From Salinilacustrithrix sp003476595 (lineage in GTDB: Bacteria; Actinomycetota; Acidimicrobiia; Acidimicrobiales; Salinilacustritrichaceae), in contig CAXAUZ010000005.1 of assembly GCA_963972525.1 (NCBI GenBank), positions 131,579 to 195,578 on the forward strand: 64,000 bases of DNA. Direction: 5' to 3'. Numbering within the stretch: the stretch's first letter is position 1; every line of letters starts with the position of its first letter. The position numbers and the translations under genes were made by a program. A model generated the notes under the pieces. It searched no databases. It was not told the DNA's origin and saw only the letters and a list, made by a program, of their open reading frames with translations. This document shows positions 55,150 to 63,144 of the stretch, one piece after another.

Positions 55150-57231
55150 GTGACAAGCGGGCGAGAGGCCTCAGCGCAGGCTGGGCCCGGCGACGCTGTC
55201 GGGGCCCCGGTTCGCCGCGCCCGCTTCCAGCCCATCGTCGATCTCCGCACCGGGCGCCCCATCGGCTGGGAGGCCCGCCCCCACCGCTGGGTCGACGACG
55301 CCCCCGACGGCGGCCTCGCCGTGCTCGCCTCGCTCGAAGCCGCCGGGTCACCCCCCGACGACGGCCTCGTCTTCGTCCACGTCAGCGCCGACCTGCTCGG
55401 CGACCCCCGCCTCTACGCGGAGTGCGAGCGGCTCGGATCGCGGGTCGTGGTCGACGTGCGTGGTGCCGAGGTCGACCGGCTCATCGACCTGTCCTCCGAG
55501 CTCGACGCGCTGGCCACCGCCGGCATCCACCTCTCCATCGAGAACACCTCCGGTGTGAGCCTGGCCCTGATCGCGCGGGTGCGCCCCACGTTCGTGAAGC
55601 TCGATCCGCCCATCGTGCGCGACATCGTGCACGATCCGGCCAACCGCTCCGTCGTGCGGGCCTACGTCGCCTTCGCCGAGCACGAGGGCATCCACGTCAT
55701 CGCCGAGGGCGTCGAGCGACACGACCAGCTCGACGAGCTCCGCTCGCTCGGCGTCGTGCTGGCCCGGGGGCCGCTCTTCGGTCAGCCCTCGGGGGACTGG
55801 GCTCCGCCCAGCCCGCGCCGCCGGCGGCCCCCGCTGGTCCTCGACACGGTGCGCGAGGCCAAGGAGTCCCTCGGGGCCGCGGCCGACGCCACCGCGGTGG
55901 CCGAGCACCTCGTCACCGAGCTGGAGCGGATCGGCGACCGGGCCGCGGTCTACTTCGAGCGCGACGGCCTGCTCCGCTGCGTGGCCGAGCACGGCCACGC
56001 CGAGGTGCTCGACGGCATCCCCGTCCGCGCCGGCCTCCTCGGATCAGCGTTCCGGGCCGGCGGCCTGGTGCGCGGTGATGACGACCACGGTGGTGGCACC
56101 CGGCTCGCGCACCCGATCAGCGTCGCCGACCGCGCCGTGGGCGTGGTCACCACCGTCGGCGCCGACGGCTTCACGGCGGAGCAGGAAGCCCACCTGATCG
56201 AGCTGGTCGGCCTGGCCGGGGCGCGGATCGCCGAGGTCGGGTCGCCGCGCGCCGAGACCGCCATGCACCTGCTGGCCCGGGCCACCAACGAGCTGGCCCT
56301 GCTCACCGACGTCCACCAGGTCGAGATCGCGGCGGCCCGCCTCGCCGGCCTCGTCGGTGGCATGTCCTCGACGTTGTTCGCCCTCCCCGGCACCACCGGC
56401 CTGGACATCAAGTCCCTGCAGGGTCCCCTCGCTCCCGAGCTCCGCCACCTCAGCCCCGAGACGCTCCGCCACCTGCTCGACCACGTCGGCCCGGCGTCGA
56501 GCTGCTTCGTGGCGGCCGGCCGGTCCGGCATGCGACCCGAGCTGGTGAAGCTGTGCGAGGCCGGTGCCTCCTCCGTCGTGGCCCTGCCGGTGCGCTCGGG
56601 CGAGCGGGGCGTCGGGCTGCTGCTCATGGCCGATCACGCGCCGATGGCGCTCGGCCTCGACCGCCGGGAGGCGCTCGAGCTGCTGGCCAGCGAGCTCGGA
56701 CGGGCCCTCGACATGGTGATGCTGGTCGAGGACCTGCGCATCCGGGCCACCGTCGACACCCTCACCGGGCTCGGCAACCTGTCCGCGTTCCAGGAGGCGC
56801 TGTCCAACATGGGAGCCCGCCGGCGCGGCGGCTGGGCGCTCGCCATGGCCGACGTCGACGGGCTCAAGATCATCAACGACACCCACGGTCACCTCACCGG
56901 CGACTTCGCCCTGCGGAGCCTGGCCACCGCGCTCCACGACGTGCTCCGCAGCGAGGACCGCATGTTCCGCATCGGCGGGGACGAGTTCGCCGCCCTCCTG
57001 CAGGACGTCGACGCCGAGGGCGCGGCCGACATCGGCCGTCGCATGTGCGAGGCGGCCGCGTCGGTCATGGCGGACTTCGGCGCGGGCCTGTCGGTCGGCA
57101 TCGCCATCCCGGAGCAGGGCGAGGCGCCGGCCGAGTTCATCGACCGCGCCGACAAGATGCTCTACGAGGTGAAGCGCAGCGAGCGCGGCACCGTGCGGGT
57201 GGCGCCGTCGACGGAGCGGGCCGCCGACTGA
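55150..57231 (+). CDS. Diguanylate cyclase with degenerate EAL and GAF domains
   Basis: A 693-residue protein from GTG 55150. Residues about 20-235 form an EAL-like domain in which most catalytic motifs are lost. EAL reads EAR, DDFGTG is missing, and only 'KLDP' and 'IAEGVE' remain. One or two GAF-like domains (about 250-550) and a GGDEF domain with intact RIGGDEFAALL follow. It probably makes cyclic di-GMP, with the EAL part as a sensor. GTG 55150 has GGAGGA upstream and follows a TACAGT box (55065-55070); ATG 55027 lies before that promoter. Confidence 0.8.
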   Translation: MTSGREASAQAGPGDAVGAPVRRARFQPIVDLRTGRPIGWEARPHRWVDDAPDGGLAVLASLEAAGSPPDDGLVFVHVSADLLGDPRLYAECERLGSRVVVDVRGAEVDRLIDLSSELDALATAGIHLSIENTSGVSLALIARVRPTFVKLDPPIVRDIVHDPANRSVVRAYVAFAEHEGIHVIAEGVERHDQLDELRSLGVVLARGPLFGQPSGDWAPPSPRRRRPPLVLDTVREAKESLGAAADATAVAEHLVTELERIGDRAAVYFERDGLLRCVAEHGHAEVLDGIPVRAGLLGSAFRAGGLVRGDDDHGGGTRLAHPISVADRAVGVVTTVGADGFTAEQEAHLIELVGLAGARIAEVGSPRAETAMHLLARATNELALLTDVHQVEIAAARLAGLVGGMSSTLFALPGTTGLDIKSLQGPLAPELRHLSPETLRHLLDHVGPASSCFVAAGRSGMRPELVKLCEAGASSVVALPVRSGERGVGLLLMADHAPMALGLDRREALELLASELGRALDMVMLVEDLRIRATVDTLTGLGNLSAFQEALSNMGARRRGGWALAMADVDGLKIINDTHGHLTGDFALRSLATALHDVLRSEDRMFRIGGDEFAALLQDVDAEGAADIGRRMCEAAASVMADFGAGLSVGIAIPEQGEAPAEFIDRADKMLYEVKRSERGTVRVAPSTERAAD

Positions 57232-57238
57232 GGCGGGT

Positions 57239-57751
57239 TCAGCCCGCGGTCGCCTCGTCGATGCCCTGGGCCAGGGTGTTCCACGAGAGGGTGGCGCACT
57301 TGATCCGCACCGGGAACTTCACCACGCCACGGAGGGCCTCGAGGTCGCCGAGCTTGACCTCTTCGGGCACGTCGGCGATCTCGCTGGGGTCGATGCCGGA
57401 CTCGCCTGACTCCTCGAGCCCCTCGCCCTCGCCGTCGAGGCTCTGCTCGTGGATGGACATCATCGCCTTGAACGCCTTGGTGAGGCCCTTGACCTCGGCG
57501 AGGGACTTGCCCTTCACCGCCGCCGACATCATCGACGCCGACGACTGGCTGATCGAGCAGCCCTGGCCCCCGATGCGGATGTCCTTGACGGTGTCGTCCT
57601 CGACGTCGACGTAGACCACGATCTCGTCCCCGCACAGTGGGTTGAAGCCCTCGACCCGGGTGGCCGGGGGACTCTCCAGCTCGCCCTTGTTCCGGGGCGA
57701 CCGGTAGTGGTCGAGGATGATCTCGCGGTAGAGGTCTTCGAGTCCTGGCAT
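57239..57751 (-). CDS. sufU: Fe-S assembly sulfur-transfer protein SufU
   Basis: A 170-residue SufU. The zinc-binding residues are the Cys and Asp in PLCGDE, the Cys in GGQGCSISQSS and the Cys in RIKCATLSW. SufU takes persulfide from SufS. The ATG at 57751 has AAGGA seven bases upstream. It follows sufS by ten bases on the minus strand, as third gene of sufC-sufS-sufU. A length slightly above the family norm comes from a Glu/Gly/Ser-rich insert near residue 110. Confidence 0.93.
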   Translation of the reverse strand: MPGLEDLYREIILDHYRSPRNKGELESPPATRVEGFNPLCGDEIVVYVDVEDDTVKDIRIGGQGCSISQSSASMMSAAVKGKSLAEVKGLTKAFKAMMSIHEQSLDGEGEGLEESGESGIDPSEIADVPEEVKLGDLEALRGVVKFPVRIKCATLSWNTLAQGIDEATAG

Positions 57752-57761
57752 CCGTGGGTCC

Positions 57762-59021
57762 TTAGAAGCTGAAGAACTGGCCGGCCGCATCCATGGCGTC
57801 GGCGAGGGCGTCGATGTCGTCGGTGTCGTTGTACACGTACAGCGAGGCCCGTGCGGTGGCGTTCACGCCGAGGGCGCGCATGAGCGGCTTGGCGCAGTGG
57901 TGGCCGGCGCGCACGCAGACGCCGTGCTCGTCGAACACCTGGGTCAGGTCGTGGGGGTGGATGTCCTTGTAGGCGAAGGAGAACACGCCGCCCCGGGCCG
58001 CGGGCTCGCTCGGGCCGTGGATGGTGACGTCGTCGCCGAAGCGCTCGGTGAGGGTCCGCAGCGTGTAGGCGGTGAGCTCGACCTCGTGCTGGCGGACGGC
58101 GTCCATGCCGAGCCCGGTGAGGTACTCGCACGCGGCGCCGAGGCCGACGGCTTCGGCGATCATGGGTGTGCCCGCCTCGAACTTCCAGGGCAGCTCGGTG
58201 TGGGTGAAGCCGTCCTTGGTGACGTTGAGGATCATCTCGCCGCCGCCGAGGAAGGGCGGCGTGGCCTCGAGGATCTCCTCGGTGCCGTAGAGCACGCCGA
58301 TGCCGGTGGGACCGAGCAGCTTGTGGCCGGTGAAGGCGACGAAGTCCGCGCCCCAGGCCTGGACGTCGGTGGCGATGTGGGGCACGTGCTGGCTGGCGTC
58401 GACGATGGCGATGGCGCCCGCGTCGTGGGCCCGGGCGACGAGCTCGGCCACGGGCGTCACCGTGCCGAGCACGTTGGACATGGCCGTGAAGGACAGCACC
58501 TTGGCGCCGTCGAGGAGGCGGTCGAGGTCCGCGGTGTCGAGGTGGCCCTCGTCGGTCACCGGGATCCAGCGCAGCTCGATGCCGATGGCCTCGGCCAGCT
58601 GGTGCCAGGGGACGATGTTGGCGTGGTGCTCCATCTCGGTGAGCACCACCGCGTCGCCCTCGCGCAGGTGCTTGGTGCCCCAGGCGCGGACGACGAGGTT
58701 CATCGCCTCGGTGGCGTTCTTGGTGAAGACCACGTTGCGGTCCGACGGGGCGCCGATGAAGCGCCGCACGATGCCACGGGCGCCCTCGAGCGCGTCGGTG
58801 GCCTCCTGGGCGATGAGGTAGGTGCCGCGGTGGACGTTGGCGTTGGAGCGCTCGTAGTAGCGGTCCATGGCGTCGAGCACCGACTGGGGCTTCTGGGAGG
58901 TGTTGGCCGAGTCGAGGTAGACGAGCCGGGTGCCGCGGACGTCTCGGGACAGGATCGGGAAGTCCTTGCGGATCCGGTCGACGTCGAGGCCGGCCGACCC
59001 GGTGGAGCCCGCCTCGTTCAT
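57762..59021 (-). CDS. sufS: Cysteine desulfurase SufS
   Basis: A 419-residue PLP-dependent desulfurase of group II. The PLP lysine is in FTGHKLLGPTG, and the catalytic cysteine is in RAGHHCAKP. 'YLDSANTSQKPQSVLDAM' and 'EMEHHANIVPWHQL' complete the family. It mobilises sulfur from cysteine for SufU. The ATG at 59021 overlaps the stop of sufC copy 2 (ATGA). Confidence 0.94.
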   Translation of the reverse strand: MNEAGSTGSAGLDVDRIRKDFPILSRDVRGTRLVYLDSANTSQKPQSVLDAMDRYYERSNANVHRGTYLIAQEATDALEGARGIVRRFIGAPSDRNVVFTKNATEAMNLVVRAWGTKHLREGDAVVLTEMEHHANIVPWHQLAEAIGIELRWIPVTDEGHLDTADLDRLLDGAKVLSFTAMSNVLGTVTPVAELVARAHDAGAIAIVDASQHVPHIATDVQAWGADFVAFTGHKLLGPTGIGVLYGTEEILEATPPFLGGGEMILNVTKDGFTHTELPWKFEAGTPMIAEAVGLGAACEYLTGLGMDAVRQHEVELTAYTLRTLTERFGDDVTIHGPSEPAARGGVFSFAYKDIHPHDLTQVFDEHGVCVRAGHHCAKPLMRALGVNATARASLYVYNDTDDIDALADAMDAAGQFFSF

Positions 59022-59803
59022 GCGTCCACCCCGCGGAAGGCCTCGTAGCCCTCGGCCTCCAGCTGCTCGGCCAGCTCCATGCCGCCGGACGCGACGATGC
59101 GGCCGTCGACCAGGACGTGGACGTGGTCCGGGCGCAGGTGCTCCAGCAGGCGCTGGTAGTGGGTGATGAGCACGACGCCGAGCTCGGGGCGGGCGGTGCG
59201 GACCTCGTTGACGCCCTTGGCCACCACCTGGAGGGCGTCGATGTCGAGGCCGGAGTCGGTCTCGTCGAGGATGGCGATCTCGGGCTCGAGGATGGCCATC
59301 TGCAGGATCTCGTTCCGCTTCTTCTCGCCGCCGGAGAAGCCCTCGTTGAGGTAGCGGTCGGCGAAGGACGGGTCCATCTCGAGGCGCTCCATCCACTCCA
59401 TGATCGACAGGCGCAGCTCGAGCACCGACAGGTCGATGCCCTTGCGGGCCGACAGCGCCTGGCGCAGGAAGTTGATGACCGACACGCCGGCGATGGACTG
59501 GGGGTACTGGAAGCCGAGGAACATGCCGGCCTTGCCGCGCACGTCGACGTCCCAGTCGGTGATGTCGTCGCCCCGCAGGCGGATGGTGCCGGCGGTGACC
59601 TCGAAGTCGGGGTTCCCGAGCAGGGTGTTGGCCAGCGTCGACTTGCCCGAGCCGTTCGGGCCCATGATGGCGTGGATCTCGCCCGGCTGGACGGTGAGGT
59701 CGATGCCCTTGAGGATCTCCGCCGCCGTCTCGCCCGCCGGAGCCTCAGCGACCCGCGCGTGCAGGTCGTCGATCTCGAACAGGGGCGTGGTGGGCGCAGC
59801 CAT
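59018..59803 (-). CDS. sufC: SufC ATPase, copy 2
   Basis: A 261-residue SufC paralogue with Walker A GPNGSGKS, signature FSGGEKKR, Walker B 'IAILDETDSGLDIDAL' and H-loop ITHYQR. 'FLGFQYPQSIAGV' is the Q-loop region. It differs clearly from copy 1 in sequence and carries an N-terminal extension of about 20 residues. It leads the sufC-sufS-sufU operon. The ATG at 59803 follows TACACT by seven bases, and the -10 box abuts the SUF operator at 59816. Confidence 0.92.
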   Translation of the reverse strand: MAAPTTPLFEIDDLHARVAEAPAGETAAEILKGIDLTVQPGEIHAIMGPNGSGKSTLANTLLGNPDFEVTAGTIRLRGDDITDWDVDVRGKAGMFLGFQYPQSIAGVSVINFLRQALSARKGIDLSVLELRLSIMEWMERLEMDPSFADRYLNEGFSGGEKKRNEILQMAILEPEIAILDETDSGLDIDALQVVAKGVNEVRTARPELGVVLITHYQRLLEHLRPDHVHVLVDGRIVASGGMELAEQLEAEGYEAFRGVDA

Positions 59804-59815
59804 GTCCCTCAGTGT

Positions 59816-59841
59816 ATTACCACTACGGCCGTAGTGATAAT
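59816..59841. promoter_or_regulatory. SUF operator 2 (palindrome upstream of sufC-sufS-sufU)
   Basis: CACTACGG-CCGTAGTG (59821-59836) is a perfect 16-bp palindrome, flanked by ATTAC and ATAAT. It matches operator 1 at 46326-46351 in spacing and in 18 of 26 bases. It overlaps the first base of the -10 box of sufC copy 2, so binding would repress the operon. Confidence 0.65.
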
Positions 59842-59870
59842 GGGTGTGACGAGCGTCCCGCCGGCGCCGT

Positions 59871-60056
59871 TCAGGCGTCCTTGGTGCGCTCCGTGGTGGT
59901 GTCGTCCGCGTCGTGGTTCTCGGCGCCGTCCTTCAGCCCCCGCTTGAACTCGTTCTGGGCCTGACCGAGGGAGCGGGCGAGCTTGGGCAGCTTGGCGCCG
60001 CCGAACAGCAACAGGATCACGATGAGGATGATGATGAGCTCTGGTCCCTGAGGCAT
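59871..60056 (-). CDS. tatA: Sec-independent protein translocase TatA
   Basis: A 61-residue TatA: one transmembrane helix (ELIIILIVILLLFG), the FG hinge followed by GAKLPKLARSLG, and an acidic C-terminal tail. TatA forms the export pore for folded proteins such as those with twin-arginine leaders. The ATG at 60056 was chosen because it begins the canonical short N terminus; a TACCGT box is nine bases upstream. Confidence 0.9.
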   Translation of the reverse strand: MPQGPELIIILIVILLLFGGAKLPKLARSLGQAQNEFKRGLKDGAENHDADDTTTERTKDA

Positions 60057-60138
60057 ACCACCGCCACGGTACCGCAGGGCCTGCCACACTGTTCCGGCGG
60101 AGGTCGACCGTCGGGGGCGACCGCGTGCGGAGGTGGGG

Positions 60139-61299
60139 ATGTCCGCGAGGCGGATCCGTCAGCTGGTGCTCGCCGGCCTGGTCGTGGCGCTGCTCGGCCT
60201 CGGGCCGTCCGCATCCGGTGAGCACGAGTGGGGCTGGCAGCTGCTGGCCCGCGACGTGCTCTGGGAGGGCGTCGAGTTCACGATCGTGCAGGAGCCGACG
60301 CCGGTGCGCACCCACGTGGTGCACGTGCACCCGGGCGCCCCGGTCCGGGTGAAGCCGGTCGTGTCGGCGGGCCGGGTGGGCAGCACGCGCGAGGCGGTCT
60401 CGTCGATGTGCGCCCGCACCGGCTCGGTGGCCTGCATCAACGCCAGCTTCGCGACCTGCCCGACCTGCCACATGCCCCACGGCGCGGTGGTCCGCAAGTT
60501 CCAGTTCGTGCAGTCGCCGACCGACCACCAGTACCAGCTCAAGATCCAGGACGGCCGCATGCAGACCGGCCCGATCGAGTGGTCGGCCCGGCTCGAGGCG
60601 CTCCGACCCGGCGAGGTCCAGACGCTGCCGATCACGGGCGTCAACATCGGCACCCGGCGCGACCAGATCACGCTGCACGACAAGAACTTCGGTGCCAGCA
60701 CCGGGTCCCCGCCGGGGACGGTCGAGCTCGTCGTGCGGGCGCCCACGCCGCAGTGGACGGGCGGCGTCCGCCAGCGGGCCACGATCCTGCGCCTGGAGAC
60801 GGGCGGGAACGCCACCATCCCGCGCCGCGGCGCCGTGCTGAGCGGATCGGGCATGGGTGCCCACGTCCTGTGGGCCTTCGCCATGGACAACGGCACCGTG
60901 CCCCTCGACCTCGTCGTCGAATCGCCGGCCGGCCTGGAGATGGCGGTGTCCGGGCACCCGCCGCTGCTCGCGGACGGTGTGGCCACCGAGCTCGACCAGA
61001 TCGACGGCAAGGTCACCGGCCTGCACCCCCGGACCCTCGTCGGGTGGGACGACGCCGGCTCGATGTGGTTCGTCGTCGTCGACGGCCGCCAGGCGCACAG
61101 CCGGGGCCTCACGCTGGACGAGTCGCGGGAGCTGTTGGTGCGGCTCGGGGCGACGCACGGCATCAACCTCGATGGCGGTGGGTCCTCGACGATGGTGACG
61201 TCGTGCGCGCTGGGGTGGTGCGTGCGCAACCGTCCGAGCGACGGGCGCGAGCGCCTCGTGCCGGTCGGGCTCGCCATCGTGCCGCCCGAGAAGTGGTGA
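60139..61299 (+). CDS. Secreted phosphodiester glycosidase (NAGPA-domain) protein
   Basis: A 386-residue exported protein. A signal peptide covers residues 1-28. The C-terminal domain resembles the NAGPA/phosphodiester alpha-GlcNAcase family, with the motif in HGINLDGGGSSTMV. The family cleaves sugar-phosphodiester links, perhaps in wall polymers. The ATG at 60139 has GGAGG five bases upstream; a GTG at 60133 lies inside that site. Confidence 0.82.
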   Translation: MSARRIRQLVLAGLVVALLGLGPSASGEHEWGWQLLARDVLWEGVEFTIVQEPTPVRTHVVHVHPGAPVRVKPVVSAGRVGSTREAVSSMCARTGSVACINASFATCPTCHMPHGAVVRKFQFVQSPTDHQYQLKIQDGRMQTGPIEWSARLEALRPGEVQTLPITGVNIGTRRDQITLHDKNFGASTGSPPGTVELVVRAPTPQWTGGVRQRATILRLETGGNATIPRRGAVLSGSGMGAHVLWAFAMDNGTVPLDLVVESPAGLEMAVSGHPPLLADGVATELDQIDGKVTGLHPRTLVGWDDAGSMWFVVVDGRQAHSRGLTLDESRELLVRLGATHGINLDGGGSSTMVTSCALGWCVRNRPSDGRERLVPVGLAIVPPEKW

Positions 61300-61321
61300 G
61301 CCGGCGCCGGGGGAGGGCCCG

Positions 61322-61708
61322 TCAGCCCTCGCTGTCCCGGAGGTCTTCCTTCCAGGCCCGGAACCGCCCGTGCACCGTGCCGCTCGGGCCGGTGCCCTCG
61401 GCGGAGCCGTCCGGGAACAGCCGGAGCGTGTAGGCGCGGTCGAGGTCGTCCTGGTGGGCGGCCCAGTAGCGGGCGTGGCCCTTGGACGCCGGGCCGGCCC
61501 GCCACAGGATCCACGGACCGATGCGCCGCTTGTACTCGGCGACGGGCGTGTCGGGCAGGTCCTCGCCGAGCGAGGTGAGGCTGTCCGGCGCCTCGACCCA
61601 CGCCGTGGCCGGGATGTTGCGGTCGCGGATCGGGGTCGGCGGCAGGTCGGCGGTGTGGACGGGCGTGTCGTCGGTGGGGCGCTCGTCGTAGGGGAGGGCG
61701 TCGGACAT
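61322..61708 (-). CDS. Conserved protein of unknown function
   Basis: A 128-residue hydrophilic protein. It has a proline-rich N-terminal third and a C-terminal domain with several aromatic residues ('YKRRIGPWILWRAGPASKGHARYWAAHQDDL'). No signal or membrane segment. It begins five bases after the stop of the glyoxalase-II-like gene, so it is co-transcribed. I recognise no family. Confidence 0.6.
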   Translation of the reverse strand: MSDALPYDERPTDDTPVHTADLPPTPIRDRNIPATAWVEAPDSLTSLGEDLPDTPVAEYKRRIGPWILWRAGPASKGHARYWAAHQDDLDRAYTLRLFPDGSAEGTGPSGTVHGRFRAWKEDLRDSEG

Positions 61709-61713
61709 CGGGC

Positions 61714-62322
61714 TCACCAACCCCGGTCGATCCACTCCTGGAGGTGCGGACGCTCGGTGCCGATCGTGGTGTCGTCGCCGTGGCCGGGGAGCACCAGCGT
61801 GTCCGGCGGCAGGGTGAAGAGGCGCTGGTCGAGCGAGGCGATGATCGTGTCGAAGTCGCCCCCCTCGAAGGAGGTGTTGCCCGGGCCGCCGGGGAACAGC
61901 GTGTCGCCGGAGAACAGGATCGGCGCGCCGTCGAGGCGGAAGCTCATCGAGCCGGGCGTGTGGCCCGGGGAGTGGATGGTGTGGAGGCGCAGGCGGCCGA
62001 CCTCGATCACGGACTCGTCCTCGAGGATCTCGTCGTAGGCGGGGAGCATGGCGGCGTCCTCGGCGGTGACGTGGACGCTGTAGCCGGCGTCGCGCAGCTC
62101 GGGCACGGCCTGGATGTGGTCCCAGTGCCCGTGGGTCTCGATGACGGTGCGCACCCCGAGGCGCTGGCACAGCTCCAGCAGGCGGTCGTGCTCGTTGGCC
62201 GCGTCGATGAGGAGGGCGTCGCCGGTCTGCTTGCAGCGCAGGACGAACACGTTGTTGTCCATCGGCCCGACCACCACCTTGTGGATCTCGGCGGCCGTGT
62301 CCTCCCAGTGCAGCGTGCTCAT
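61714..62322 (-). CDS. MBL-fold hydrolase, glyoxalase-II-like
   Basis: A 202-residue metallo-beta-lactamase-fold protein. The metal motif is ETHGHWDHIQ, with later ligands in 'SPGHTPGS', 'FSGDTLF' and 'VLPGHGDDT'. It resembles hydroxyacylglutathione hydrolase-like proteins that split thioesters; as actinobacteria use mycothiol, the thiol may differ. The ATG at 62322 follows TAGGCT by seven bases. Confidence 0.87.
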   Translation of the reverse strand: MSTLHWEDTAAEIHKVVVGPMDNNVFVLRCKQTGDALLIDAANEHDRLLELCQRLGVRTVIETHGHWDHIQAVPELRDAGYSVHVTAEDAAMLPAYDEILEDESVIEVGRLRLHTIHSPGHTPGSMSFRLDGAPILFSGDTLFPGGPGNTSFEGGDFDTIIASLDQRLFTLPPDTLVLPGHGDDTTIGTERPHLQEWIDRGW

Positions 62323-62342
62323 GCGGTGCAGCCTAAGTCGGC

Positions 62343-62762
62343 TCAGAGGTCCTCGCGGGGGGCGATGACCTCGAACCCGAGCCCGGCGGCCGCCGGGATC
62401 TGGCGGCGGTCGAAGGTGAGGTAGCGGACCGGCGCGGGCAGGCGCTCGGCGGCCGCGAGGTGGATGGCGTCGGTGGAGCGGACCCGGAACGTCGCGCCGA
62501 TGTCCACGGCCCGCGCCAGGCAGCGGTCGTCGACCGGTACGACGTGGAACCGCTCCCAGTCGGCGCGCAGCGCGGCCCACAGCGCGTCGTGCTGCCCCGG
62601 CGTGACCGCGACGGCGTGCATGGCCTGGAGGGTCTCGGTGCGGGCGAGCGCCGAAGCGCACCACGTGTCGGCCTCGGCCATCGCCTCGGTGACCAGCCCG
62701 TGGCCGCTCGTGCGCACGTAGCGACGGAGCAGCGCCGAGGTGTCGATGGCGAGCACCGTCAC
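62343..62762 (-). CDS. vapC: PIN-domain toxin VapC
   Basis: A 139-residue PIN ribonuclease. Acidic residues: Asp7 in AIDTSALL, one in 'LARTETLQ', and those in 'RSTDAIHLAAA' and 'TFDRRQ'. It should cleave RNA when free of its antitoxin. The start is GTG at 62762, overlapping the antitoxin stop (GTGA), the usual VapBC coupling. Confidence 0.87.
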   Translation of the reverse strand: MTVLAIDTSALLRRYVRTSGHGLVTEAMAEADTWCASALARTETLQAMHAVAVTPGQHDALWAALRADWERFHVVPVDDRCLARAVDIGATFRVRSTDAIHLAAAERLPAPVRYLTFDRRQIPAAAGLGFEVIAPREDL

Positions 62763-63040
62763 TCCCGCCCCCGCAGCTCGGTGAGCACGTCGCCGATCCG
62801 GATGTCGACGGCGACGTCGATGGGCGCGGGCTCGACCGGTGGCGTGCCCGGCCGCTGCGGCGGGTGGACGAGGCCGGTCGCCACCAGGTCCTCGAGGGTC
62901 GGGGTCGTGGTCGGCTCGATGGGTCCGAGCTGGGCGGACGGGACCCCGTCGACGGTGACGACGAGCCGCTCGCCGGCGGCGGCCCGGCGCAGCACGGCGG
63001 CGACGTTGTTGCGCAGCTCCCGCACGCCGATCGACTCCAC
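62759..63040 (-). CDS. vapB: Antitoxin VapB (Phd/YefM-like)
   Basis: A 93-residue antitoxin. Its N terminus 'VESIGVRELRNNVAAVLRRAAAGERLVVTVDGVPSAQLGP' is a Phd/YefM-type DNA-binding domain, and the rest wraps the toxin. The start is GTG at 63040, exactly seven bases after TACGGT (63048-63053, minus strand). The longer reading from 63067 crosses that box. Confidence 0.86.
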   Translation of the reverse strand: MESIGVRELRNNVAAVLRRAAAGERLVVTVDGVPSAQLGPIEPTTTPTLEDLVATGLVHPPQRPGTPPVEPAPIDVAVDIRIGDVLTELRGRE

Positions 63041-63100
63041 GGCGGCGACCGTAGCACCGGTGTACACAGCTCGGGTTGAGGGCGCAGCCCGGCGCGCCTA

Positions 63101-63120
63101 CCTTGACCAGCCAGTCAAGG
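63101..63120. promoter_or_regulatory. Palindromic operator at acyl-CoA dehydrogenase promoter
   Basis: CCTTGAC (63101-63107) and GTCAAGG (63114-63120), perfect 7-bp arms around CAGCCA. The site overlaps the -10 box TACCTT (63099-63104). A TetR-type repressor of fatty-acid breakdown is likely. Confidence 0.6.
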
Positions 63121-63144
63121 AACCGCCGACAGGGAGACCCCAAC

